Shown one piece after another: positions 57,667 to 64,000 of a stretch of DNA of 64,000 nt. Source of the DNA: Bacillus sp. 522_BSPC (GTDB lineage: Bacteria; Bacillota; Bacilli; Bacillales; Cytobacillaceae); NCBI RefSeq assembly GCF_001076885.1, contig NZ_JVDT01000077.1, positions 18,356-82,355 of the forward strand, written 5' to 3'. The notes beneath the pieces are model-generated. The model was given only the letters and a program-made list of their open reading frames with translations. It did no database searches and was not told where the DNA came from. How positions within the stretch are numbered: the first letter of the stretch is position 1; the number at the start of each line of letters is the position of its first letter. Made by a program: the position numbers and the translations under genes.

Positions 57667-58131
57667 TTATTCCACTACTGAATCTTTACTATCCCATCGA
57701 ACAGTAATGGTAACTTTATGATTTTTTCTTTTTGGGTCTTCAAAGGCTTCAGTAATAACATTTTTTGTCTGCTCATATTGCTGAGCTAAATATCCTGCTT
57801 CTAGTTGAAATGTGCATTTCCCTTTTTCCTTTAATCTTTTTTCAATGAGTTCGCTGGATAAATGATAGGTAATTTCATTTTTGGTTTGTTTCACGACTTC
57901 TAAATTACCCCATCCGACTTTTTGAAAAAAAGCATAAGCTTCTTCTATTGCCTGTAAAGGAAATAAGCGAGCAATACGTTTACCTGCCCAATATAAAAGA
58001 TCAGGGGTTTCACGGCCTAATAATTCTGGGATAAGTATTTCTCGAATTAATTCATATCCATATGCGGGAACAGTAAGCGGATCAGCAGCTTCCACCTGTT
58101 TTTTTTCTTCTACGGATGTTAAATTACTCAA
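57667..58131 (-). CDS. yslB: DUF2507 family protein YslB
   Basis: A 154-residue cytoplasmic protein of DUF2507, opening with PAYGYELIREILIPELLG and DLLYWAGKRIARLFPLQ. The fold is thought to resemble the 4VR-type small-ligand or V4R group, but no function is assigned. It is divergent from sdhC and convergent with the chemoreceptor, as yslB is placed near sdh in B. subtilis. GGAGAGC precedes the ATG. Confidence 0.82.
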   Translation of the reverse strand: MSNLTSVEEKKQVEAADPLTVPAYGYELIREILIPELLGRETPDLLYWAGKRIARLFPLQAIEEAYAFFQKVGWGNLEVVKQTKNEITYHLSSELIEKRLKEKGKCTFQLEAGYLAQQYEQTKNVITEAFEDPKRKNHKVTITVRWDSKDSVVE

Positions 58132-58684
58132 TATGCTCTCCTCTTTCTACCATTCTATTATATTCACTTACTTAGAAGAAGTAATCTCCTTAAAAAGTCA
58201 TCATATTAAGTCATGAAGGATTATTCCATACAATAATTAATGATGTAAAAAAGTATGGATTCCAATAAAATAGAATAAAATATATTGTCTAAATAGTATA
58301 CTGTATAAACGAAAAAAAATCATAAGAAAAGAGAATGATTTTTTAATTTAGCAATGCCAAACACTCTTGAAAGCTCATTTAGTAGGTTATAACTTTTTCA
58401 TAAAAGTTGCGAACAGCAGGGAATCAAATTCCTGTAAGAAAGGAGGAAAGGGGAGAAAAAGCAGGTAAAACAAGAAGTTGCAGTCCCCAAACCAATATCA
58501 AAATATTAGGTTGCTGTAATCAAAATTTGTATTAAAAATATTTTCTAAATGGCTTTGTTGTTGATTCTATTATTTGATTTGCATATTAAATTTATGCGAA
58601 TAATAGAAAGGAGGAAATTTTTACTTTTTTTCACATATAGATAGAAAAAAAGCGAAAGAAAATTTATTTAATGTATCCGTTTTC
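58132..58684. other. Noncoding gap between yslB and the sdh promoter
   Basis: No gene is supported. A weak AAAATCAT/ATGATTTT hairpin sits near 58314-58343. A purine-rich patch with two AGGAGG motifs (near 58441 and 58610) has no credible frame after it. A bulged hairpin (CAGGGAAT with ATTCCTG) lies near 58416. The role is unknown. Confidence 0.4.
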
Positions 58685-58713
58685 TTGACCGCATTTTTTT
58701 TTAAGAGTACAAT
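58685..58713 (+). promoter_or_regulatory. sdhCAB promoter
   Basis: TTGACC (58685-58690) and TACAAT (58708-58713) are 17 bp apart, about 85 bp before sdhC. Confidence 0.75.
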
Positions 58714-58799
58714 TAAATTGTCACTAAATTGTAAGAATTTTTGGTTATGTTATCGCTTTATGGGCAAAGGGAGTATGTCATCAATTAGGGGGGAATTTT

Positions 58800-59408
58800 A
58801 TGGCAGCAAATCGAGAGTTTTTATTCAGAAGGCTTCACTCTTTATTAGGGGTAATTCCCGTAGGGGTATTTTTAATCCAACATTTAGTTGTCAATCATTT
58901 TGCAACTAACGGTCCAGAATCTTTTAATAAGGCAGCTGGATTTATGGAGCATTTGCCTTTTCGGTATTTTCTTGAAATTTTTGTAATATTTTTACCGATA
59001 TTGTATCATGCAATTTATGGAATCTATATTGCGTTTACAGCCAAAAATAATACAAAAAATTATGGATACTTTCGAAATTGGATGTTCTATATCCAAAGGG
59101 TGACAGGGATTATCACATTAATATTTATCGTTTGGCATGTATGGGAAACAAGAGTGGCTGCACAATTAGGGCAAGAAGTAAATTATGAGATGATGAGTGA
59201 AAATTTAGCTAATCCATGGATGTTAGTATTCTATTTAGTAGGAGTTATCTCAACAATTTTCCACTTCTCTAATGGATTATGGTCCTTCTGTGTTAGTTGG
59301 GGTATTACGGTTTCTCCTAAATCGCAACGAATTAATACATATGTAACACTAGGAATTTTTGTTGCATTAACAATTGTAGGTGTACGAGCAATTTTTGCAT
59401 TTGTTTAA
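58800..59408 (+). CDS. sdhC: Succinate dehydrogenase cytochrome b558 subunit
   Basis: A 202-residue membrane anchor with five helices that carries two hemes b and passes electrons to menaquinone. Candidate axial histidines are in RRLHSLLG, VNHFAT, ILYHAIYG and IVWHVWET. AGGGGGG lies 6 bp before the ATG. It is the first gene of sdhCAB. Confidence 0.95.
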   Translation: MAANREFLFRRLHSLLGVIPVGVFLIQHLVVNHFATNGPESFNKAAGFMEHLPFRYFLEIFVIFLPILYHAIYGIYIAFTAKNNTKNYGYFRNWMFYIQRVTGIITLIFIVWHVWETRVAAQLGQEVNYEMMSENLANPWMLVFYLVGVISTIFHFSNGLWSFCVSWGITVSPKSQRINTYVTLGIFVALTIVGVRAIFAFV

Positions 59409-59454
59409 TAATAGTAGATTAATAGAGCAATAGATGAGGGAGTGAACGTTTGTT

Positions 59455-61218
59455 ATGAAGAAAGGGAAAGTTATCATCGTTGGCGGTGGCTTGGCAGGAT
59501 TAATGGCAGCAATCAAAGTAGCAGAAACAGGGACTCCTTTAGAACTGTTTTCCCTTGTGCCTGTAAAAAGATCACATTCCGTTTGTGCTCAAGGTGGAAT
59601 AAATGGAGCGGTAAATACGAAGGGGGAAGGAGATTCTCCTTGGGAACATTTTGACGATACAGTGTACGGTGGGGACTTCTTAGCAAACCAACCGCCAGTT
59701 AAAGCAATGGCTGAAGCTGCGCCAGGAATTATCCATTTGATGGATAGAATGGGTGTTATGTTTAACCGGACACCAGAAGGATTACTTGACTTCCGTCGTT
59801 TTGGAGGAACTCAATATCATCGAACAGCCTTTGCCGGAGCAACAACTGGACAACAGTTACTTTATGCATTAGATGAACAAGTAAGACGTTATGAAGTCGA
59901 TGGGCTTGTGGTAAAGTATGAAGGTTGGGAATTCCTTGGAATTATCACAGATGATGAAGGGGTATGCAGAGGAATTAAAGCCCAAGATTTAAAGACAATG
60001 GAGATTAAATCCTTCCCTGCAGATGCTGTTATTATGGCAACAGGAGGTCCTGGAATTATTTTCGGAAAATCTACGAACTCCATTATCAATACTGGTTCAG
60101 CAGCATCTGTTGTTTATCAGCAAGGAGCTTATTATGCAAATGGTGAATTTATCCAAATTCATCCAACTGCAATTCCAGGTGATGATAAACTCCGTTTAAT
60201 GAGTGAATCAGCTCGTGGGGAAGGCGGCCGTATCTGGACGTATAAAGATGGGAAACCATGGTATTTCTTAGAAGAGAAGTATCCAGCTTATGGAAACCTT
60301 GTGCCAAGGGATATCGCAACCCGCGAAATTTTCCATGTTTGTGTCGATCAAAAGCTCGGCATCAATGGGGAAAACATGGTGTATTTAGATCTATCTCATA
60401 AAAATCCAAAAGAGCTTGATATTAAGCTAGGCGGCATTATCGAGATTTACGAAAAATTCACTGGCGAAGATCCACGTAAGCTTCCGATGAAAATTTTCCC
60501 TGCAGTTCATTACTCTATGGGTGGATTATGGGTGGATTATGATCAAATGACGAATATCCCAGGCCTATTTGCTGCAGGAGAATGTGATTATTCTCAGCAT
60601 GGAGCCAACCGTTTGGGAGCAAATAGCTTACTTTCGGCAATTTATGGCGGCATGGTAGTAGGTCCAAATGCGGTTAAATATATCAGTGGATTAAGCAAAA
60701 GCACAGAAGATTTATCATCTGCTCTATATGATTCAGCTATGAAACAAGAAGAATCCAAATGGCAGGATATCATGAAAATGGATGGAACAGAAAATGCCTA
60801 TGTTCTTCATAAGGAATTAGGAGAATGGATGACTGACAATGTGACAGTTGTTCGTTACAACGATAAGTTGCTTGCAACAGATGATAAGATTCAAGAGCTA
60901 TTAGAGCGTTATAAAAATGTTAATATTAATGACACGGCAAAATGGTCGAATCAAGGAGGCGTATTTACTCGTCAATTAGAGAATATGCTTCAGCTAGCAC
61001 GTGTGATTACCCTTGGTGCATACAACCGAAATGAGAGCCGTGGAGCACATTATAAGCCGGAATTCCCGGAAAGAAATGATGAAGATTTCTTAAAAACAAC
61101 AATGGCTAAATTTGTTGGTGGAAACAAGGCGCCAGATTTCCATTATCAAGAAGTGGATACCTCCTTAATCAAACCGAGAAAAAGAGATTATTCAAAGCAA
61201 AAAGAGGGAGTGAAATAA
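59455..61218 (+). CDS. sdhA: Succinate dehydrogenase flavoprotein subunit
   Basis: A 587-residue flavoprotein. The FAD fold opens VIIVGGGLAGLMAAIK, and the covalent-FAD His lies in KRSHSVCAQGG. The substrate-site segments IHPTAIPGDDKLRLMSES, RGEGGRIWT and HYSMGGLWVDY are present. It oxidises succinate to fumarate on the inner face of the membrane. GGGAGTGA is upstream of the ATG. Confidence 0.96.
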   Translation: MKKGKVIIVGGGLAGLMAAIKVAETGTPLELFSLVPVKRSHSVCAQGGINGAVNTKGEGDSPWEHFDDTVYGGDFLANQPPVKAMAEAAPGIIHLMDRMGVMFNRTPEGLLDFRRFGGTQYHRTAFAGATTGQQLLYALDEQVRRYEVDGLVVKYEGWEFLGIITDDEGVCRGIKAQDLKTMEIKSFPADAVIMATGGPGIIFGKSTNSIINTGSAASVVYQQGAYYANGEFIQIHPTAIPGDDKLRLMSESARGEGGRIWTYKDGKPWYFLEEKYPAYGNLVPRDIATREIFHVCVDQKLGINGENMVYLDLSHKNPKELDIKLGGIIEIYEKFTGEDPRKLPMKIFPAVHYSMGGLWVDYDQMTNIPGLFAAGECDYSQHGANRLGANSLLSAIYGGMVVGPNAVKYISGLSKSTEDLSSALYDSAMKQEESKWQDIMKMDGTENAYVLHKELGEWMTDNVTVVRYNDKLLATDDKIQELLERYKNVNINDTAKWSNQGGVFTRQLENMLQLARVITLGAYNRNESRGAHYKPEFPERNDEDFLKTTMAKFVGGNKAPDFHYQEVDTSLIKPRKRDYSKQKEGVK

Positions 61219-61219
61219 A

Positions 61220-61978
61220 ATGGGGGAGCAAAAAACAGTAACGTTACAAATTGAAAGACAAGATGACCCTAATTCACCATCTTATGTAGAAGAATTTACT
61301 TTGCCGTATCGTCCTAATATGAATATAATTTCTGCATTAATGGAGATTCGCAGAAATCCTGTCACAAGCGACGGGAAAAAAACATCTCCAGTAGCTTGGG
61401 ATATGAACTGTTTAGAAGAAGTTTGCGGAGCTTGTTCAATGGTTATTAATGGAAAACCACGCCAATCCTGTACGGCGCTAATTGATCAATTGGAACAGCC
61501 GGTTCGTTTAGAACCAATGAGAACATTCCCAGTCGTCCGTGATCTTCAAGTGGATCGCAGCCGAATGTTTGATAGCTTGAAGAAAGTAAAAGCATGGATC
61601 CCGATTGATGGTACGTATGATCTTGGACCAGGCCCAAGAATGCCAGAAAAAAAACGACAATGGGCATATGAGTTATCGAAATGTATGACTTGCGGAGTTT
61701 GCTTAGAGGCATGTCCAAACGTAAATAGCAAATCAGATTTCATTGGACCAGCGCCACTTTCTCAAGTTCGTCTTTTCAATTCTCATCCAACTGGAGAAAT
61801 GAATAAAGAAGAGAGATTGCAAGAAATTATGGGAGATGGTGGACTAGCTAATTGTGGTAACTCACAAAACTGTGTGCAGTCCTGTCCAAAAGGAATTCCA
61901 TTGACTACATCGATTGCAGCATTAAACCGTGAAGCAACTTTTCAAGCGTTTAAGGATTTCTTTGGTAGTGATCATTAA
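61220..61978 (+). CDS. sdhB: Succinate dehydrogenase iron-sulfur subunit
   Basis: A 252-residue subunit carrying three Fe-S clusters. The 2Fe-2S site is CLEEVCGACSMVINGKPRQS plus a following Cys; the 4Fe-4S and 3Fe-4S sites are CMTCGVCLEACP and CVQSCPKGIPL. It starts one base after the sdhA stop codon, so it is coupled. A terminator shared with the convergent gene follows. Confidence 0.96.
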   Translation: MGEQKTVTLQIERQDDPNSPSYVEEFTLPYRPNMNIISALMEIRRNPVTSDGKKTSPVAWDMNCLEEVCGACSMVINGKPRQSCTALIDQLEQPVRLEPMRTFPVVRDLQVDRSRMFDSLKKVKAWIPIDGTYDLGPGPRMPEKKRQWAYELSKCMTCGVCLEACPNVNSKSDFIGPAPLSQVRLFNSHPTGEMNKEERLQEIMGDGGLANCGNSQNCVQSCPKGIPLTTSIAALNREATFQAFKDFFGSDH

Positions 61979-61982
61979 TCAA

Positions 61983-62009
61983 AAAGACCACCAATTTTGG
62001 TGGTCTTTC
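61983..62009. terminator. Bidirectional terminator after sdhCAB
   Basis: AAAGACCACCAA pairs perfectly with TTGGTGGTCTTT around a 2-4 base loop, with flanking A and T tracts. Confidence 0.85.
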
Positions 62010-62010
62010 T

Positions 62011-63150
62011 TTACGTTTGATACTTTGTCATATATTGATAATAAGCATCGGCAAATTCCTTTGCTATATATTGTTCTTCTAAAGATAGCATAGGTAATTT
62101 GTTTTCCAAATAAGCGCAGATACTTTCCATTTGTTGAATACTTTCCAAAAAAATTGTCCGATCTCCGTCGTTTTCTATATCTGATATTTTTTGCTCATAA
62201 TCATAGTGATAGAACGTATCATACACTTCGCTATTGCATGAGGATAAAGCTATTTTTCTTTGCAGGCAAGAAAGACATATTCCACACGGAAGAATAGCTC
62301 CATTTCTACTCATTCGTACACAGCTTATCGTGTTCTTAATTTGGATTTTATACTCTTTAGGCAAATCAAGCATGAGAGACTGAACAGATTTCAAAAGTAT
62401 AGGAGTTTGAATTTGCAAATGAAGATCCAAACCAGCATAAATATCATTTAAATGTTTAAATGTATTCGGATGCATTGATTTTTTCCATATATTAAAACCA
62501 TTTGAAGGATCTGGATTCATTTTACTCAGTTGGAAAACATATACATACTTCCCACCGTTGAAAAATGTTTTTACAGCAGCAATCGAAACGAGTAGACAGA
62601 GGCTAACTGATGATTGTTGCTTTCTAATTTTCTTGGAAATCGCTGAATTTAAGGTAATAATCTCAGTAGAATCTGTTCCTTTACTCCTCAGGAAGGAGGC
62701 TAGTTTCCCTTGCTTTGATTTTCCATTTTCCTTATTTACTAGTCTAATATAATCGGAGGCAGTAGAAGACTTTGCATTTTGCGCAACACCAATGATGGAA
62801 TCTAAATCATCTAAAAACAAGGTTACATCATGCTGATTAGGCAGTAAAAACGAAGGTGAAAGAAGATCAGTATCGATTGGTTGGAATTGAAGATGAACAG
62901 GTTCATCCAATATCCAAGCTATTAGTTTTTCTAGTAGTGGTCTGTTTTCTTCCCAAAGGATTGCATGGAATACTGGAATAATTAATTTATTATCCTTCTT
63001 TGCTTTTTTTGATTGGTGTTCAAAATAAAATAAGGCTCCCATTATGGTAACGAAGTCAATACAACTAGTACCTTCTCCTTCATAATCAAAATATGTATCC
63101 TGAAGTAGCTCCTGATGTAATTTAGTCAAGAATTCAATGTTTAAATCCAT
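62011..63150 (-). CDS. QueC/QatC-like protein with degenerate ATP-pyrophosphatase loop
   Basis: A 379-residue protein that resembles QatC, the QueC-like (7-cyano-7-deazaguanine synthase-like) part of Qat antiphage systems. The N-terminal domain (about 1-100) has LIIPVFHAILW and an acidic helix pattern seen in those proteins. The region normally carrying the PP-loop SGGxDS reads FLDDLDS (112-118), so the glycines are lost. The C-terminal part keeps the QueC zinc motif Cys277, Cys289, Cys292, Cys295 followed by LQRKIAL, and the HPNTFKHLN segment before it. ATG at 63150 follows GGTGAT; a TTG at 63162 is possible. No qatA, qatB or qatD is next to it. Family placement is by eye; activity is doubtful. 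Confidence 0.65.
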   Translation of the reverse strand: MDLNIEFLTKLHQELLQDTYFDYEGEGTSCIDFVTIMGALFYFEHQSKKAKKDNKLIIPVFHAILWEENRPLLEKLIAWILDEPVHLQFQPIDTDLLSPSFLLPNQHDVTLFLDDLDSIIGVAQNAKSSTASDYIRLVNKENGKSKQGKLASFLRSKGTDSTEIITLNSAISKKIRKQQSSVSLCLLVSIAAVKTFFNGGKYVYVFQLSKMNPDPSNGFNIWKKSMHPNTFKHLNDIYAGLDLHLQIQTPILLKSVQSLMLDLPKEYKIQIKNTISCVRMSRNGAILPCGICLSCLQRKIALSSCNSEVYDTFYHYDYEQKISDIENDGDRTIFLESIQQMESICAYLENKLPMLSLEEQYIAKEFADAYYQYMTKYQT

Positions 63151-63224
63151 TATTATCACCAAAACTTAGAGATTTGGAAGTGCAATTTTCTTTCCATTAT
63201 ACCATTAATTTTTTAGGAAGTTTA

Positions 63225-63575
63225 TTATGACTCCTTTTCCTCGGAATGTTTGGCCATAATGCTGGAGATTGCATCTCCATTAAGCTTATTGAAAGAATGC
63301 TGATAAACCCTTTTATTTTCAGATTTATACATATAAGTATAAGCAACATCTTTTTCATCATGGAAAATGACAATCGCATGAAATCCAAACATGGCGTAGT
63401 GAACCTCGATTTTTTTTATAGCCTTTTGCTTGTAATGTCTTATATTGTAAAGATGATTTTCAACAGCTCTTTTCACTTGTTCCTTATTATTGGAAAAACT
63501 GTTTGTAGCATAGATGGAAGCACTTAGAATAAAAATGACTATAACGGAAATTACGACCTGATATGCTTTTTTCAT
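63225..63575 (-). CDS. Small anchored or secreted protein, DUF3139-like
   Basis: A 116-residue protein with one N-terminal hydrophobic segment (VVISVIVIFILSASIYA), either a signal peptide or an anchor. The rest is a compact domain (KKIEVHYAMFGFHAIVIFHDEK) resembling the DUF3139 family of unknown function. AAGGAGG is 7 bp before the ATG. It is 74 bp upstream of the QatC-like gene on the same strand, so the two may share a transcript. Confidence 0.6.
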   Translation of the reverse strand: MKKAYQVVISVIVIFILSASIYATNSFSNNKEQVKRAVENHLYNIRHYKQKAIKKIEVHYAMFGFHAIVIFHDEKDVAYTYMYKSENKRVYQHSFNKLNGDAISSIMAKHSEEKES

Positions 63576-63715
63576 TCATTGCCTCCTTGGTTTAAATACG
63601 GAAATATATACTAATTATACAATGGAATTCTTTTCTAAATACATAATAAAAAGAGGGAATGGAAAAGAAAAAATTAAAAAGGCAAAAACCTTTCCCAATT
63701 TCCATAAATCCAGTC

Positions 63716-63743
63716 ACTCCAAGTTGTCATTTTACATAATATA
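63716..63743 (+). promoter_or_regulatory. Candidate SigK promoter of gerE
   Basis: AC (63716-63717) lies exactly 17 bp before CATAATATA (63735-63743), matching the SigK pattern AC-N17-CATANNNTA. Mother-cell SigK transcription of gerE is known in B. subtilis. Confidence 0.65.
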
Positions 63744-63807
63744 TTCAGACTATAACTATACCCATCCCAAAGTTCATAGCTGGCAAAGGCAAGGAGGGTT
63801 ACACTAC

Positions 63808-64000
63808 TTGAAGGAGAATGAATTTACTCACAAGCCATTATTAACCAAAAGAGAAAGAGAAGTATTTGAACTGCTAGTCCAAGACAAAACGACTAAGGAA
63901 ATCGCCAGTGATTTATTCATAAGCGAAAAAACAGTTCGAAATCATATTTCTAATGCTATGCAGAAGCTGGGCGTGAAGGGGCGTTCACAGGCTGTTGTAG
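63808..64000 (+). CDS. gerE: Spore-coat regulator GerE, 5' part (3' end outside window)
   Basis: The first 64 codons of GerE, a small LuxR-type helix-turn-helix regulator of late mother-cell genes (normally about 74 residues). PLLTKREREVFELLVQDKTT and EIASDLFISEKTVRNHISNA form the DNA-binding domain. TTG start with AAGGAGGG 9 bp upstream. The window ends before the last residues. Position after sdhCAB fits B. subtilis. Confidence 0.95.
   Translation, partial: MKENEFTHKPLLTKREREVFELLVQDKTTKEIASDLFISEKTVRNHISNAMQKLGVKGRSQAVV

Noticed and set aside
62011..63575. Complete Qat defence operon
   Set aside because: Only a QatC-like gene is visible; no QatA ATPase, QatB or TatD-like nuclease is in the window.

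Overview
The window looks like chromosomal DNA of a low-GC, endospore-forming Bacillaceae bacterium (Bacillus in the broad sense). The evidence is the run of sporulation genes (ytvI, ytaF, ytxC, sspI, gerE), AGGAGG-type ribosome binding sites, many TTG and GTG starts, T-box and lysine riboswitch leaders, SigA-type promoters, and a gene order that closely follows the ytvI-to-gerE part of the Bacillus subtilis chromosome. The species cannot be fixed from the sequence alone. No rRNA, tRNA, CRISPR array, transposase or phage gene was seen.

Layout. 1-4.7 kb is a xylan-oligosaccharide island: the 3' part of a GH39 beta-xylosidase, a GH8 reducing-end xylosidase, a divergent XylR-type ROK repressor and an aldo/keto reductase behind a probable xyl operator. 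4.7-10.7 kb holds ytvI, ytwI and the TCA genes citZ-icd-mdh. 10.9-13.4 kb is phoP-phoR, followed by a noncoding stretch of about 0.9 kb with a tandem repeat of roughly 150 bp. 14.3-26.2 kb carries replication, repair and cofactor genes (polA, mutM, ytaF, coaE, nrdR, dnaB, dnaI, ytxC) and T-box-controlled thrS. 26.4-30.9 kb holds the L20-leader operon infC-rpmI-rplT (IF3 starts with ATT) and ysdA, a TVP38-like gene, ysdB and ysdC. 31-36.8 kb is a second pentose module: an AI-2E family permease, a second ROK repressor, xylA and xylB, with a clear promoter, a cre-like site and an operator. 36.8-55.5 kb contains sspI, ysgA, T-box-pheST, zapA, cvpA, polX, mutS2, yshE, lcfA-etfBA, trxA, uvrC and lysine-riboswitch-lysC. 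55.6-64 kb contains a chemoreceptor, yslB, sdhCAB, two accessory genes and the start of gerE.

How it fits together. The two xyl modules would cut xylo-oligosaccharides to xylose and pass it through isomerase and kinase to xylulose 5-phosphate. Both carry XylR-like regulators, but the putative operators differ. Compared with B. subtilis from memory, several neighbours are missing from their usual places (gapB and speD after coaE, rnhC after pheT, fadR and fadB between lcfA and etfB).

The most unusual gene is at 62011-63150, between sdhB and gerE. It resembles the QueC-like QatC proteins of Qat antiphage systems. It keeps the four-cysteine zinc motif, but the ATP-pyrophosphatase loop is degenerate and no other Qat gene is visible beside it.
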